Assembly: GCA_020832495.1 (NCBI GenBank)
Contig: JAFIEP010000111.1
Coordinates: 1 to 64,000 of the forward strand
Reading direction: 5' to 3'
Source of the DNA: Acidimicrobiia bacterium
GTDB taxonomy: Bacteria; Actinomycetota; Acidimicrobiia; Acidimicrobiales; Acidimicrobilacustridaceae
DNA length: 64,000 bases
The notes under the pieces are model-generated. The model was not told the origin of the DNA, made no database searches, and was given only the letters and a program-made list of their open reading frames with translations. A program made the position numbers and the translations under genes. Below, in pieces: positions 1-11,979 of the stretch; positions within the stretch are counted from its first letter, which is position 1, and each line of letters opens with the position of its first letter.

Positions 1-84
1 GTGAGCGCGCGCGCGGGCCCGGGGCGGGCCGCCGGGGCGGCCGCCCACCGCCACGCCACGGCCGTAGATGGCTAAGCGGCCGAA
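1..84. other. GC-only leading sequence with no gene
   Basis: These bases are almost pure G and C up to about position 60 and then contain an in-frame TAA at 73-75 just before the first substrate-binding protein gene. The paralogue at 2785 carries a lipoprotein signal at the equivalent place, so the signal-coding 5' end of the first gene appears lost or garbled here. Either a damaged 5' end or a low-quality sequence end would explain it. Confidence 0.4.
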
Positions 85-1668
85 GTGGCCCGCGACCCCG
101 CCGGCGACGAGAACGTCGTCACCAGTGACGACACGCCGAACGACGGGGGCCGTCTGGTCTACGGCCTGACCGCCGAGAGCGACGGGTGGAACCCGACGCT
201 CAGCCGCTGGTCGCCGTCAGCCATGCAGGTGGCACAGGCCATCTTCGATCCCCTCACGGTGGTGGACGACAGCGGTGGGTGGCAGCCGTTCCTCGCCGAG
301 AGCCTCGAGTCCACCGACGATCACATGGAGTGGACCATCGCGTTGCGCGACGGGGTCCGCTTCCACGACGGGCGCCCCTTCGACGCCGAGGCGCTCGCCG
401 GACAACTGCGGTTCATCATGGAGTCGCCCCTCACCGAGCTCACACTGGAACCCGTCGAGTCGGTCGAGGTGGTCGGCGACGACGTGGTGCTGACCATGCG
501 GCAACCCTTCGCCACACTCCCCTACTCCTTCAGCAGCCAGATCGGCTTCGTGGTCGACCCGGCCTGGCTGGCCAGCCACGGACCCGACGAGGTGCCCAAC
601 ACCACGGGTCCGTTCGTGCCGGTGTCGTGGGAGAAGGACCGTCGGCTGATCGCCGAGCGCAACGACGACTACTGGCGGCCCGGCCTGCCCCACCTGTCCG
701 AGATCGAGTTCCAACCCATCCCCGACGAGGCGGAGCGTTCCCGCTCCCTGCGCCAGGGAGAGCTGTCGCTCGCCCAGTTCACCGATCCGCCGGCGCTCGC
801 CGAGTGGCGACGACTCGCAGCGGACGGCGACACCTACCAGTACATCGACTCCGACGGCAGCGAGACGTCGGAGCACTTCATCATGTTGAACCTGTCGCAA
901 CCGCCGTTCGACGATCCGGAGGCCAGATTGGCGCTGGCACTGGCCACCGATCGGGAACGGTTCCTGACCCAGATCGGTGGCGACGAGGTGTTCGAGATCG
1001 CCAACAGCCCATGGGCGCCCTCGTCGCCGTGGCACACCGACGTCGACTTCCCCGACCACGACCCCGACCGCGCCGCCGACCTCGTCGAGCAGGTCGTCGA
1101 CCGCCACGGCGAGTTCTCCTTCACCCTCTCGACCACGCCGACCCCCGGCTCGCAACGAGCAACGAACGCGCTCATCGAGGCCTGGCAAGAAGCGGGCATC
1201 GACGTCACCCTCGACACCCGGTCGCAAGCCGATCTCATCGTCGACGTCCTCTTCAACAGCTACCAGGCAGCCAGCTGGCGCCAGTTCGACTACCCACACC
1301 CCTCCAACGAGGTCGTCTGGTGGAACCCCCGCACGTCGGGCGGTGAGCACTACCCGTTCGAGTACGACACCCCGGAGCCCCCGGTGTTCGCCCTGAACTT
1401 CGCCCGCATCCGTGACCAACGGCTCGAGGAACTCGTCGATGCCGTCGTGGCCACCGCTGAGGAGAGCGAACAACGGCGACTGTTCGGTGAGATCGCCGAG
1501 CGGCTGAACGACGAGCTCCCCTACATCTGGCTGTACCACACCCGCGATGCCGTGGTGGCCCGCTCCAACGTGGTCAACGTGGCCGAGTGGACCACCCCGA
1601 ACGGCACCCCAGGCGTCCGCTTCAACCAGGGCGCCCACCCAGTGGCCCAGATCTGGCTGCGCAACTGA
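85..1668 (+). CDS. ABC transporter family-5 substrate-binding protein, missing its signal peptide
   Basis: This is a periplasmic-type solute-binding protein of the SBP_bac_5 family, the class that binds oligopeptides, nickel and similar ligands for ABC importers. From residue 7 (GDENVV, then GGRLVYGL and DGWNPTLSRWSP) it aligns almost end to end with the protein encoded at 2785-4500, sharing WTI-LRDGV-FHDG, TGPFVPVSW and the C-terminal VAQIWLR. It lacks the N-terminal lipoprotein signal of that paralogue because a TAA at 73-75 closes the frame, and the GTG at 85 is only the first usable codon. No permease or ATPase gene is visible. The mature domain looks complete; export is doubtful unless the upstream sequence is wrong. 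Confidence 0.8.
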   Translation: MARDPAGDENVVTSDDTPNDGGRLVYGLTAESDGWNPTLSRWSPSAMQVAQAIFDPLTVVDDSGGWQPFLAESLESTDDHMEWTIALRDGVRFHDGRPFDAEALAGQLRFIMESPLTELTLEPVESVEVVGDDVVLTMRQPFATLPYSFSSQIGFVVDPAWLASHGPDEVPNTTGPFVPVSWEKDRRLIAERNDDYWRPGLPHLSEIEFQPIPDEAERSRSLRQGELSLAQFTDPPALAEWRRLAADGDTYQYIDSDGSETSEHFIMLNLSQPPFDDPEARLALALATDRERFLTQIGGDEVFEIANSPWAPSSPWHTDVDFPDHDPDRAADLVEQVVDRHGEFSFTLSTTPTPGSQRATNALIEAWQEAGIDVTLDTRSQADLIVDVLFNSYQAASWRQFDYPHPSNEVVWWNPRTSGGEHYPFEYDTPEPPVFALNFARIRDQRLEELVDAVVATAEESEQRRLFGEIAERLNDELPYIWLYHTRDAVVARSNVVNVAEWTTPNGTPGVRFNQGAHPVAQIWLRN

Positions 1669-1721
1669 GGCACTCGCTCGACGTCCCTGTCATGGCTCGC
1701 CCAGCCTGACAGACTGCGCTG

Positions 1722-2531
1722 ATGGACACCGAGCGCTACCGCGTACGCCCCGGCGACAAGGTTCGTCTGTCGGAGTGGAGCACCTCCGACGTCGAGACCT
1801 TCAACGGCGCCAAGAGCGACGGCAAAGAGGAACTCGAGCGCTACAACGAACGACTCCTCGACCTGCAGCAGATGCTGTATGCCGAGGCACGTCACAAGGT
1901 GCTCGTCGTCCTGCAGGGCATGGACACCGCCGGCAAGGACGGCACCATCAAGCACGTCTTCCGCACCGTGAACCCGCTCGGTGTCCGAGCAGTCAACTTC
2001 CGCAAGCCCTCCACGCTGGAACTGGCCCACGACTACCTGTGGCGTGTCCACCAACACACCCCCTCCACGGGCACCATCGCCATCTTCAACCGCAGCCACT
2101 ACGAGGACGTCCTCATCGTCCGGGTGCACGGACTGGTGCCGACCGAGCAGTGGGAGAAGCGCTACGCCCACATCTGCGACTTCGAACGGATGCTGGCAGA
2201 TGAGGGCACCACCGTGATCAAGTTCTTCCTCCACATCTCGTCCGACGAGCAACGAGATCGCCTCCAGGAGCGGATCGACAATCCCGACAAGAACTGGAAG
2301 TTCGAACACGGTGACCTCAGCGAGCGCCTCCACTGGGACGCCTACCAGGAGGCCTACGAGGCCGTGCTGAACCGGACGAGCACCGATGCCGCCCCCTGGT
2401 ACGTGGTGCCCTCAGACCGCAAGTGGTACCGCAACCTCGTGGTGTCCCGGGTCCTGATACGACATCTGGAACGGCTCGAGATGTCCTATCCGGACCCACC
2501 GGCCGACCTGCCCGACATCCAGGTCGAATAG
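1722..2531 (+). CDS. ppk2: Polyphosphate kinase 2 family protein (PPK2)
   Basis: The PPK2 family transfers phosphate between polyphosphate and nucleotides in the cytoplasm. The 269 residues match a single-domain PPK2. A Walker A-type loop, QGMDTAGKDG, sits at residues 65-74, and the Walker B-type segment IAIFNRSHYEDVL at 119-131. The single domain with an intact GMDTAGKDG loop fits the short class that mostly phosphorylates ADP or AMP, but which nucleotide is used cannot be told from sequence alone. It lies between two paralogous substrate-binding protein genes, 53 bases after the first stop. CAGACT ends six bases before the ATG, a weak match to the leaderless -10 arrangement seen elsewhere in the window. 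Confidence 0.93.
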   Translation: MDTERYRVRPGDKVRLSEWSTSDVETFNGAKSDGKEELERYNERLLDLQQMLYAEARHKVLVVLQGMDTAGKDGTIKHVFRTVNPLGVRAVNFRKPSTLELAHDYLWRVHQHTPSTGTIAIFNRSHYEDVLIVRVHGLVPTEQWEKRYAHICDFERMLADEGTTVIKFFLHISSDEQRDRLQERIDNPDKNWKFEHGDLSERLHWDAYQEAYEAVLNRTSTDAAPWYVVPSDRKWYRNLVVSRVLIRHLERLEMSYPDPPADLPDIQVE

Positions 2532-2784
2532 GTCAGCTGCCTGCGCCAGCCAAGCGGCACAGACCAGTGCTCGCCGGCGCCAGGTGCCGACCGGGAGGGC
2601 CCGGCCGGTAGTGACCACGTCGGTCCGGCTCGGGGCGCGATACTCGCGACCAGCGGCATTGCCGCCGTGCCATGCCGACGAGGCCACCGGGTTGCGGGTC
2701 GAGCCGCCACTCGCACGCTTCAGAACGCACCGCACCTGCCGATAGAAGCACCGCACTCGGCGGAACATAAGCGAGGGGACCACA

Positions 2785-4500
2785 ATGCACGAAACGAAAG
2801 CCTCTTCCCGGCGCGCACACCGGCCCGCCGCCCTGTTCGCCGCCCTCGCCCTGTTGGCCAGTGCCTGTGGCGGCGACGACGGCGGGACCGAGGATGCGAC
2901 CTCCGACGACTCCGACGCGCCGACCGCAGTGCTGGCGGGCGACGAGAACGTCGTGGTCAGCGATGACGAACCTCAGTACGGCGGCCGACTGGTCTACGGG
3001 CTCATGGCCGAGGCCGACGGCTGGAATCCCACCCTGTCGCGCTGGTCGCCGCCGGCGCTCCAGGCCGCCCAGGCCATGTTCGACACCATCACCGTCATCG
3101 ACGCAGAAGGCGAATGGCAGCCGAACGTGGTGCAAGACCTCGAGTCGTCCGACGACTTCATGACCTGGACGATCACGCTGCGCGACGGGGTCACCTTCCA
3201 TGACGGGCAGCCGCTCGACGCCGAGGCGCTGGCCGGGCACCTGAACTTCATTCGCGAGTCGCCGCTCACCGAGTTGACGCTCGAGCCGGTCGAGAGCATC
3301 GAGCCAGTGGACGGCGACGTCGTCGTCACCATGAACCAGCCCTGGGCCACCTTCCCCTACGCCATGTCCACCCAGATCGGCCATGTGGCCCATCCGGACT
3401 GGCTGGCCAACCACGGGCCCGACGACGTCCCCAATGCCACCGGACCGTTCGTGCCCGTGTCGTGGCAGAAGGACGTTCGCCTGCTGGCCGAACGGAACGA
3501 CAACTACTGGCGTGAGGGGATGCCCTATCTCTCGGAGATCGAGTTCCGACCACTCCCCAACGACGCCGAGCGGTCCCGGGCACTGCGACAGGGCGAGGTG
3601 GCCATCATCCAGCTGTCCGACGCCCCCGAGCTGCGGGCCTGGCGGGAAGCGGCCCGCACCGGGCCCTACCAGTTCATCGACTCCCATGAGATGGAGATGC
3701 CCGAGCAGCTCATCATGATGAACACCTCCCAGCCGCCGTTCGACAACCAGGACGCGCGCTTGGCACTGACCCTGGCCACCGACCGACAGCAGTTCCTGGA
3801 ACTGATCGACGCCACCGACCTCTACGAGGTGGCCAACGGTCCGTGGGGCCCCAACTCGCCGTGGTACACCGACGTCGACTTCCCCGACTACGACCCCGAG
3901 CGTGCCGCCGAGCTCGTCGAGGAGATCAAGGCGGAGACCGGCGACTTCTCCTTCGTCCTCAGGACCACTCCCACACCGGGTGCCACCCGGGCCACCAATG
4001 CCCTCATCGAGGCGTGGCAGGAGGTGGGCATCGACGCCACACTCGACACCAAGCCCCAGTCGGACCTCATCTTCGACGTGCTGTTCAACGACTACCAGGC
4101 TGCGCTGTGGCGGCAGTTCGACTTCGCCCACCCGGCGAACGAGGAGGTCTGGTGGAGTCCACGGTCATCCGGCGGCGAGTTCTACCCCTTCGAGTACGAC
4201 ACGCCCGAACCGCCCGACTTCGCGCTGAACTTCGCCCGCATCCGCGACGAGCAGATCGGCGACCTCCTCTTGGAAGTCCGGTCGACCGACGACCGCGACG
4301 AGCACCGACGCCTGTTCGGCGAGGTCAACGAGCGCCTCAACGAATACCTGCCCTACATCTGGCTCTACCACACCCGTGACGCCATCACGGCCCGGACCGA
4401 CGTGGTCAACGTGGCCAACTGGACCACACCCGATGGCGAGCCGGGCATGCGGTTCAGCCAGGGAACGCACCCAGTCGCACAGATCTGGCTGCGGGGCTGA
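2785..4500 (+). CDS. ABC transporter family-5 substrate-binding lipoprotein
   Basis: This is a complete 571-residue solute-binding lipoprotein of the SBP_bac_5 family. The N-terminus has a basic start, a hydrophobic stretch from about residue 15 and the lipobox LASAC with the lipidated Cys at 28, followed by an acidic Gly/Asp/Thr linker to about residue 53. The binding domain then runs GGRLVYGL to VAQIWLRG. A GAGGGGAC ribosome site lies just before the ATG. It is a close paralogue of the protein at 85-1668, and the two flank ppk2, so a local duplication is likely. Permease and ATPase partners are not in the window. The gene ends at a strong hairpin facing atpC. Confidence 0.9.
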   Translation: MHETKASSRRAHRPAALFAALALLASACGGDDGGTEDATSDDSDAPTAVLAGDENVVVSDDEPQYGGRLVYGLMAEADGWNPTLSRWSPPALQAAQAMFDTITVIDAEGEWQPNVVQDLESSDDFMTWTITLRDGVTFHDGQPLDAEALAGHLNFIRESPLTELTLEPVESIEPVDGDVVVTMNQPWATFPYAMSTQIGHVAHPDWLANHGPDDVPNATGPFVPVSWQKDVRLLAERNDNYWREGMPYLSEIEFRPLPNDAERSRALRQGEVAIIQLSDAPELRAWREAARTGPYQFIDSHEMEMPEQLIMMNTSQPPFDNQDARLALTLATDRQQFLELIDATDLYEVANGPWGPNSPWYTDVDFPDYDPERAAELVEEIKAETGDFSFVLRTTPTPGATRATNALIEAWQEVGIDATLDTKPQSDLIFDVLFNDYQAALWRQFDFAHPANEEVWWSPRSSGGEFYPFEYDTPEPPDFALNFARIRDEQIGDLLLEVRSTDDRDEHRRLFGEVNERLNEYLPYIWLYHTRDAITARTDVVNVANWTTPDGEPGMRFSQGTHPVAQIWLRG

Positions 4501-4507
4501 CGGCGGC

Positions 4508-4549
4508 AGGCGGGTCGGGCTGACGCATTCGACGAAGCCCGACCCGCCT
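4508..4549. terminator. Bidirectional hairpin terminator
   Basis: A perfect 14-base inverted repeat has arms AGGCGGGTCGGGCT at 4508-4521 and AGCCCGACCCGCCT at 4536-4549 with a 14-base loop. It lies between the convergent substrate-binding protein gene and atpC, 8 bases after the first stop and 49 bases beyond the second. There is no T-tract, which is usual for terminators in high-GC Actinobacteria. Confidence 0.75.
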
Positions 4550-4597
4550 CCGTCGTCAGTAGTGCCACGACCGATCGGCCAACGGCGCCTACAAGTG

Positions 4598-4992
4598 CTA
4601 GATGCCGCCGACGGCGGTGAGACGGGCGTGTGCCCTGCGCAGTGCCGCCTCGGCCTCGGTGTCGTCGCCACGACGGACCGCGTCCTGCGCTCGCTCCTCG
4701 GCCCGGCGTGCTCGCTCGGTGTCGATGTCCGCTGCCAACTCGGCGAGGTCGGACAGGACCCGGACCACGTCCTCGTTCACCGAGATGAAGCCACCGTGCA
4801 CGGCGGCCACGATGTCGTTGCCACCACCGGCAGGCCGGATGGTTATGGTCGCGGTGTCGAGGGCACCGAGGAACGGCGCATGCCCGCTGAGGAAGGCAAT
4901 GTCGCCGCCACCGATGGTGCGCGCCCGGACCATGTCGGCCTCGGTCTCGAGCACCACCCGCTCGGGGCTGACCAGCTCGACCTGGAGGGCCA

Positions 4993-4993
<1 letters not shown>
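4598..4993 (-). CDS. atpC: F1Fo ATP synthase subunit epsilon
   Basis: Epsilon is part of the F1 central stalk and regulates ATP hydrolysis. The 131 residues begin MALQVELVSPERVVLE and have the usual N-terminal beta sandwich (GGGDIAFLSGHAPFLG at about 28-43, then AAVHGGFISV) followed by a helical, Arg- and Ala-rich C-terminal part. The start overlaps the atpD stop by one base (TGATG at 4991-4995), so it is translationally coupled as the last gene of the ATP synthase operon. Confidence 0.96.
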
Positions 4994-7459
<2,466 letters not shown>

Positions 7460-7462
7460 GGC

Positions 7463-9115
7463 TCAGGCGCTCCCCTCGGACTGGTTCTCGTCGTCGCGGG
7501 AGATCTCCTTCTCGGGGAGCGTGGCCTCGGCCCGACCGCCGGCGCTGCGAGCGTCGGCTTCGCCCGGGTGCTCGGCGTCGGGCGCGGTGACGCCGGTGGA
7601 CGACGGCGAGAACTCGTCCTTGAAGGCCTTCACCCCGTCCTCGACGGCGCTCGGGAGCTTGCCGGTCGAGCGGATCTCGTCGAGCACCGAGGCGTAGCGA
7701 GCCCGGAAGAAGTCGAGCAGCTCTTCCTCGAAGCGCTTGACGTCGGCCACGGGGAGGTCGTCGAGGTATCCCTTGGTGCCGGCGAAGATGACCACCACCT
7801 GCTCCTCGACGGGCATCGGGCTGTTCAGGTTCTGCTTCAGCAGTTCGGTGAGGCGGTAGCCACGCTCGAGCTGGGCGGCGGACACCTTGTCGAGCTCGGA
7901 CCCGAAGGTGGCGAACGCCTCGAGCTCGCGGAACTGGGCCAGGTCGAGCTTCAGGGTGCCCGACACCTCCTTCATGGCCTTGATCTGCGCGGCGCTGCCC
8001 ACACGGGACACCGAGATGCCCACGTCAACCGCCGGTCGCACACCCGACTTGAACAGGTCGTCCTGGAGGTAGACCTGGCCGTCGGTGATGGAGATGACGT
8101 TGGTGGGGATGTAGGCCGACACGTCACCGGCCTTGGTCTCGATGACCGGCAGCGCAGTGAGCGAACCGGCACCGAGCTCGTCGGAGAGCTTGGCGGCCCG
8201 CTCGAGCAGGCGGCTGTGCAGGTAGAAGACGTCACCGGGGTAGGCCTCACGACCCGGCGGGCGGCGGAGCAGCAGCGACATCTGGCGGTAGGCCTCGGCC
8301 TGCTTCGAGAGGTCGTCGTAGACGATGAGGGCGTGCTCGCCGTTGTCCATCCAGTGCTGGCCGATGGCGCAGCCGGCGTAGGGGGCCAGGTACTTGAACG
8401 GCGCCGGGTCGGAGGCGGGGGCCACCACCACGACCGTGTAGTCGAGGGCACCGGCCTCGCGCAGCACGTTCACCGTCTGGGCGACCGTCGAGCCCTTCTG
8501 GCCGATGGCCACGTAGATGCACTTCACGCCGAGGCCCTTCTGGGCCAGGATCGTGTCCACGCAGACGGTGGTCTTGCCCGTCTTGCGGTCGCCGATGACC
8601 AGCTCACGCTGACCGCGCCCGATGGGGGTCATGGCGTCGATGGACTTGATGCCGGTCTGCAGTGGCTCGTGCACCGGCTTGCGGCCGGTGATGCCCGGTG
8701 CCTGGACCTCCATGCGGCGCTGTTCGGCACCAGTGATGGCGCCCTTGCCGTCGATGGGCTCGCCGAGCGCGTTCACCACGCGTCCCAGCAGCGAATCGCC
8801 CACGGGCAGCGACAGGATGCGGCCGGTGGCCCGCACCGGAGCGCCTTCCTCCACGTGCGCCGCCGACTCGGCGTCACCGAGGATCACGGCGCCGATCGAC
8901 TCCTCGTCGAGGTTCAGCGCCAGACCCAGCGTGCCGCCTTCGAACTCGAGCAGCTCGTTCACCGCAGCGTCGGGCAGGCCAGAGACACGGGCGATGCCGT
9001 CGCCGACCTCGAGCACCCGACCGACCTGCTTGGCCTCGAGGTCGGGGCTGAAGCCCTCCAGGTTCTTCCGCAGGGCGGCGGTGATGTCGTCGGTGTTGAT
9101 GGTGAGCTCTGCCAT
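7463..9115 (-). CDS. atpA: F1Fo ATP synthase subunit alpha
   Basis: Alpha is the non-catalytic nucleotide-binding F1 subunit. The P-loop GDRKTGKT is at residues 175-182 (commonly GDRQTGKT), after the family signature [17 protein letters not shown]. The 550 residues include an extra acidic and Ser-rich tail of about 40 residues ending in ENQSEGSA. The gene is separated from atpH by 72 bases and followed closely by atpG. Confidence 0.98.
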   Translation of the reverse strand: MAELTINTDDITAALRKNLEGFSPDLEAKQVGRVLEVGDGIARVSGLPDAAVNELLEFEGGTLGLALNLDEESIGAVILGDAESAAHVEEGAPVRATGRILSLPVGDSLLGRVVNALGEPIDGKGAITGAEQRRMEVQAPGITGRKPVHEPLQTGIKSIDAMTPIGRGQRELVIGDRKTGKTTVCVDTILAQKGLGVKCIYVAIGQKGSTVAQTVNVLREAGALDYTVVVVAPASDPAPFKYLAPYAGCAIGQHWMDNGEHALIVYDDLSKQAEAYRQMSLLLRRPPGREAYPGDVFYLHSRLLERAAKLSDELGAGSLTALPVIETKAGDVSAYIPTNVISITDGQVYLQDDLFKSGVRPAVDVGISVSRVGSAAQIKAMKEVSGTLKLDLAQFRELEAFATFGSELDKVSAAQLERGYRLTELLKQNLNSPMPVEEQVVVIFAGTKGYLDDLPVADVKRFEEELLDFFRARYASVLDEIRSTGKLPSAVEDGVKAFKDEFSPSSTGVTAPDAEHPGEADARSAGGRAEATLPEKEISRDDENQSEGSA

Positions 9116-9187
9116 GGGGCCTCTTCTCGGATCCTTGGTAAGGGTGCGTCTCGTTCTCGGGTGGTACTCGGTCCGGAAAGCTCGGGA

Positions 9188-9712
9188 TCAGAACGACTCG
9201 CGCAGCTGCGCCAGTCGGCTGCGCACGCTGCCGTCGATCACCGTGTCGCCGATCTGGGTGACGATGCCACCCATGACGGTGGGGTCGACCACGACCACCA
9301 CGTCCACGTCCTGGCCGGTCGATGCTCGCAAGGACTCGGCCAAGCGACGCTTCTGCTCGTCGCTCAGCTCGACTGCCGAGCGGACCTCGGCGATGCGCCG
9401 ATCGCTGCGGTTGGCCGCCAGCGTCAGCAGGCGATCCACGATGGTGGGGAGGTCACGGGCCCGGCCCGTGCCCACCACCATGGAGACGAGCGCCGTCGTC
9501 GTGTCGCTGGCCTTGCCCGACAGCAGGTCCTCCACGATCTGCTGCCGACGGGCGGCGGGGATGTGCGGGTCGGTGAGGGCGGTGCGGAGCTCCTCGTTGC
9601 CCTCGAGCACCCGAGCGAAGCGGAACAGCTCGTCGGTGGTCTCGTTGGCCAGGCCCTCGGCGGCGATCACCGCAGCAAAGGCGTCGGCATACAGATCAGC
9701 CCGGTCGGTCAT
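9188..9712 (-). CDS. atpH: F1Fo ATP synthase subunit delta
   Basis: Delta joins F1 to the peripheral stalk (OSCP family). The 174 residues start MTDRADLYADAFAAVIAAEG and end with the C-terminal domain VDPTVMGGIVTQIGDTVIDGSVRSRLAQL, a diagnostic segment. Its ATG overlaps the stop of the second b-type gene by four bases (ATGA). In mycobacteria delta is fused to a b-type domain; here the two remain separate but coupled. Confidence 0.96.
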   Translation of the reverse strand: MTDRADLYADAFAAVIAAEGLANETTDELFRFARVLEGNEELRTALTDPHIPAARRQQIVEDLLSGKASDTTTALVSMVVGTGRARDLPTIVDRLLTLAANRSDRRIAEVRSAVELSDEQKRRLAESLRASTGQDVDVVVVVDPTVMGGIVTQIGDTVIDGSVRSRLAQLRESF

Positions 9713-10233
9713 CGTGCGCTCCCCACCTGGTTGATGTAGGCGTCGATGAGGCCCTGCTGGGTGGTCTCGTCGAGGTTGGAGGCCACCACTGCTTCAGCCG
9801 CGCCCAGGGCGAGGGCACCGATCTCATCGCTGAGATCGCCCAACACCTGGTGGCGGGCGGAGGCCAGGTCGGCCTCGGCCCGTGCCTTGGCCTCGGCGGC
9901 CTCGGTGTGCGCCCGCTCGACGAGCTGGCGCTCGAGGTTCTCGGCGGTGGCCCTGGCGTCGGCCAGGATGCGCTCGCGGGCGCTGTCGGCGTCGCTGATC
10001 TGGCTTCGGACCCGACCGAGTTCGGCCTCGGCCTCGGTGCGAGCCTGTTCGGCAGAGGCCAGCTCGCCCTCGATGCGCTCGATGCGGCCGTTCCAGCCGG
10101 CCTTGATGGCCGGGCCACCCTTCCACCAGATGAGACCGACGACGATGAAGAACGCCGCCGAGGCCCACCAGACCTCGTTGATGTCGTGGGGGATCAACCA
10201 GCCGTTGCCGGCGGCGAAGATGTGTGCAGTCAT
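9709..10233 (-). CDS. ATP synthase second b-type subunit
   Basis: This is a peripheral-stalk subunit with one membrane segment (about residues 20-38, WWASAAFFIVVGLIWW) followed by a long Ala/Glu/Arg coiled coil and a C-terminal GALALGAAEAVVASNLDE block resembling the end of AtpF. It is 174 residues, distinct in sequence from the b subunit encoded just upstream, and 21 bases downstream of it. The stop overlaps atpH. It may play the b' role or correspond to the b part of the mycobacterial b-delta fusion. Confidence 0.88.
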   Translation of the reverse strand: MTAHIFAAGNGWLIPHDINEVWWASAAFFIVVGLIWWKGGPAIKAGWNGRIERIEGELASAEQARTEAEAELGRVRSQISDADSARERILADARATAENLERQLVERAHTEAAEAKARAEADLASARHQVLGDLSDEIGALALGAAEAVVASNLDETTQQGLIDAYINQVGSAR

Positions 10234-10254
10234 GGCTTCTCCTGGCGACCGGTG

Positions 10255-10806
10255 TCAGTTCACCGATGCGGAACGGTTGACGTAGTCCTCGATGACCCGC
10301 TGCTGGGCGGCGGCGTCGAGCTGGTGCTGCACCACGGCCTCGGCGGCGGACACGGCAATGCTCGCCACGCTCTGACGGAGCTCCGTGATGGCAGCGGCCT
10401 TGGCCTCGGCGATCTCGGCGTTGGCGGCGGCCCGCAGCTCGGCGATCTCGGCCTCGGCGGCGGCGAGGATTTCGGCTCGCTTGGCTTCGGCCCGGCCACG
10501 GGCATCCTCGACAAGGCGCGACGCCTCGGCGCGAGCACTCGACAGCTCCTCGTCGTAGCGGGCGCGGGCCAGCTCCGCTTCGGCGCGGGCGTGATCGGCA
10601 GCATCGAGATCGCCACGAACCTTGTCGTCCCGCTCAGCCATGACCTTCTGCAGCGGCGGAAGGAACACCCACTTCATGAGCGCCCAGAGCAAGAAGAAGG
10701 TCACGGCTGCGTAGAACAGCTCGTTCGTGGCGGGAAGAATCGGATTGACGTCCGACGCCTCCTCCGCGCCTTCGGCGGCGATGATCAGTGCGGTAGCGAG
10801 CGGCAC
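10255..10806 (-). CDS. atpF: F1Fo ATP synthase subunit b
   Basis: This is the peripheral-stalk b subunit, 183 residues. After an acidic N-terminus there is one membrane helix (about 29-46, ELFYAAVTFFLLWALMKWVF), the family segment LPPLQKVMAERDDKVR and a long Ala/Glu coiled coil ending SAAEAVVQHQLDAAAQQ. It follows atpE by 34 bases and precedes the second b-type gene. Confidence 0.95.
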   Translation of the reverse strand: MPLATALIIAAEGAEEASDVNPILPATNELFYAAVTFFLLWALMKWVFLPPLQKVMAERDDKVRGDLDAADHARAEAELARARYDEELSSARAEASRLVEDARGRAEAKRAEILAAAEAEIAELRAAANAEIAEAKAAAITELRQSVASIAVSAAEAVVQHQLDAAAQQRVIEDYVNRSASVN

Positions 10807-10840
10807 CGCGTCCTCCTCTCGGTCCTGAGGACCGTCCGGA

Positions 10841-11173
<333 letters not shown>

Positions 11174-11974
11174 TCAGTGTTCGGGGTGCAACGCACCACC
11201 GATGTACACGGCCGCCAGGATGGCGAACACGTAGGCCTGCAGGAAGGACACCATGATCTCGAAACCGACCATGGCGCACAGCATGAGGAAGGAAAAGGGC
11301 AAGATCAGCACGAGCGCCGACGCGGTGAACAGCGTGATGCTCAACACACCGAAGGTGACGATGAGGATGTGCCCGGCGAGCAGGTTGGCGAAGAGACGAA
11401 CGGCGAGGGAGAAGGGCCGCACGATGAAGGTGGAGAGGAACTCGATGGGCGCCACCAGCAGGTAGAGCGGCTTGGGCACCCCCGGTGGGAAGCAGGCGTT
11501 GAAGAAGTACTTGGGACCTTGGTGCTTGAGGCCCACCGCCACGAAGAAGACGAGGGTGAGGACACCGAGGAACAGCGGGGTGGCCATGCGGGCGCTGGCC
11601 GGCATGTGGAACAGCGGGATGACCTCGAAGATGTTGGCGAAGAACACGAAGAAGAAGATGGAGGCGATGAAGGGCAGGTACTTCTCCCCGCCGTGCCCGA
11701 TGGTCTGCCCGATGATGCCCTTGTCGAAGAAGTCGACGGCCATCTCGGCCAGGTTGCGGAAGCCCCGGGGCACCAGGCTCTTCGTGTCGCTGAAGATGAA
11801 CAGCATCGAGGTCAGGATGACCGCCAACACGTTGATGAAGGCGATCTTGTTGAAGTCGTAGAACGCGCCCTCCCATGCGGGGATGCCCGGCCATTCGACG
11901 AGATCCTCGATCGACGGGTAGTGCAACCCGCCACCTTCTCCGGCGGCGATCAAGAGCGTGGGGAGCAGCGACAC
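11174..11974 (-). CDS. atpB: F1Fo ATP synthase subunit a
   Basis: Subunit a forms the proton half-channels against the c ring. The 266 residues contain several membrane helices, and the essential Arg lies in LAVRLFANLLAGH with IVTFGVLS following. The GTG at 11974 is chosen because AAGGAG lies 11 bases upstream and the protein then begins VSLLPTLLIAAGEGG; the open frame extends further upstream but overlaps atpI. The atpI stop is five bases away. Confidence 0.95.
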   Translation of the reverse strand: MSLLPTLLIAAGEGGGLHYPSIEDLVEWPGIPAWEGAFYDFNKIAFINVLAVILTSMLFIFSDTKSLVPRGFRNLAEMAVDFFDKGIIGQTIGHGGEKYLPFIASIFFFVFFANIFEVIPLFHMPASARMATPLFLGVLTLVFFVAVGLKHQGPKYFFNACFPPGVPKPLYLLVAPIEFLSTFIVRPFSLAVRLFANLLAGHILIVTFGVLSITLFTASALVLILPFSFLMLCAMVGFEIMVSFLQAYVFAILAAVYIGGALHPEH

Positions 11975-11979
11975 GGTGC

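Noticed and set aside
186-1346. Long open reading frames overlapping the first substrate-binding protein gene in other frames
   Set aside because: Arg-, Pro- and Gly-rich composition with no family motif; typical of shadow frames in high-GC DNA.
2533-4131. 532-residue minus-strand open frame opposite the second substrate-binding gene
   Set aside because: Composition is shadow-like and it runs entirely antisense to a confident gene.
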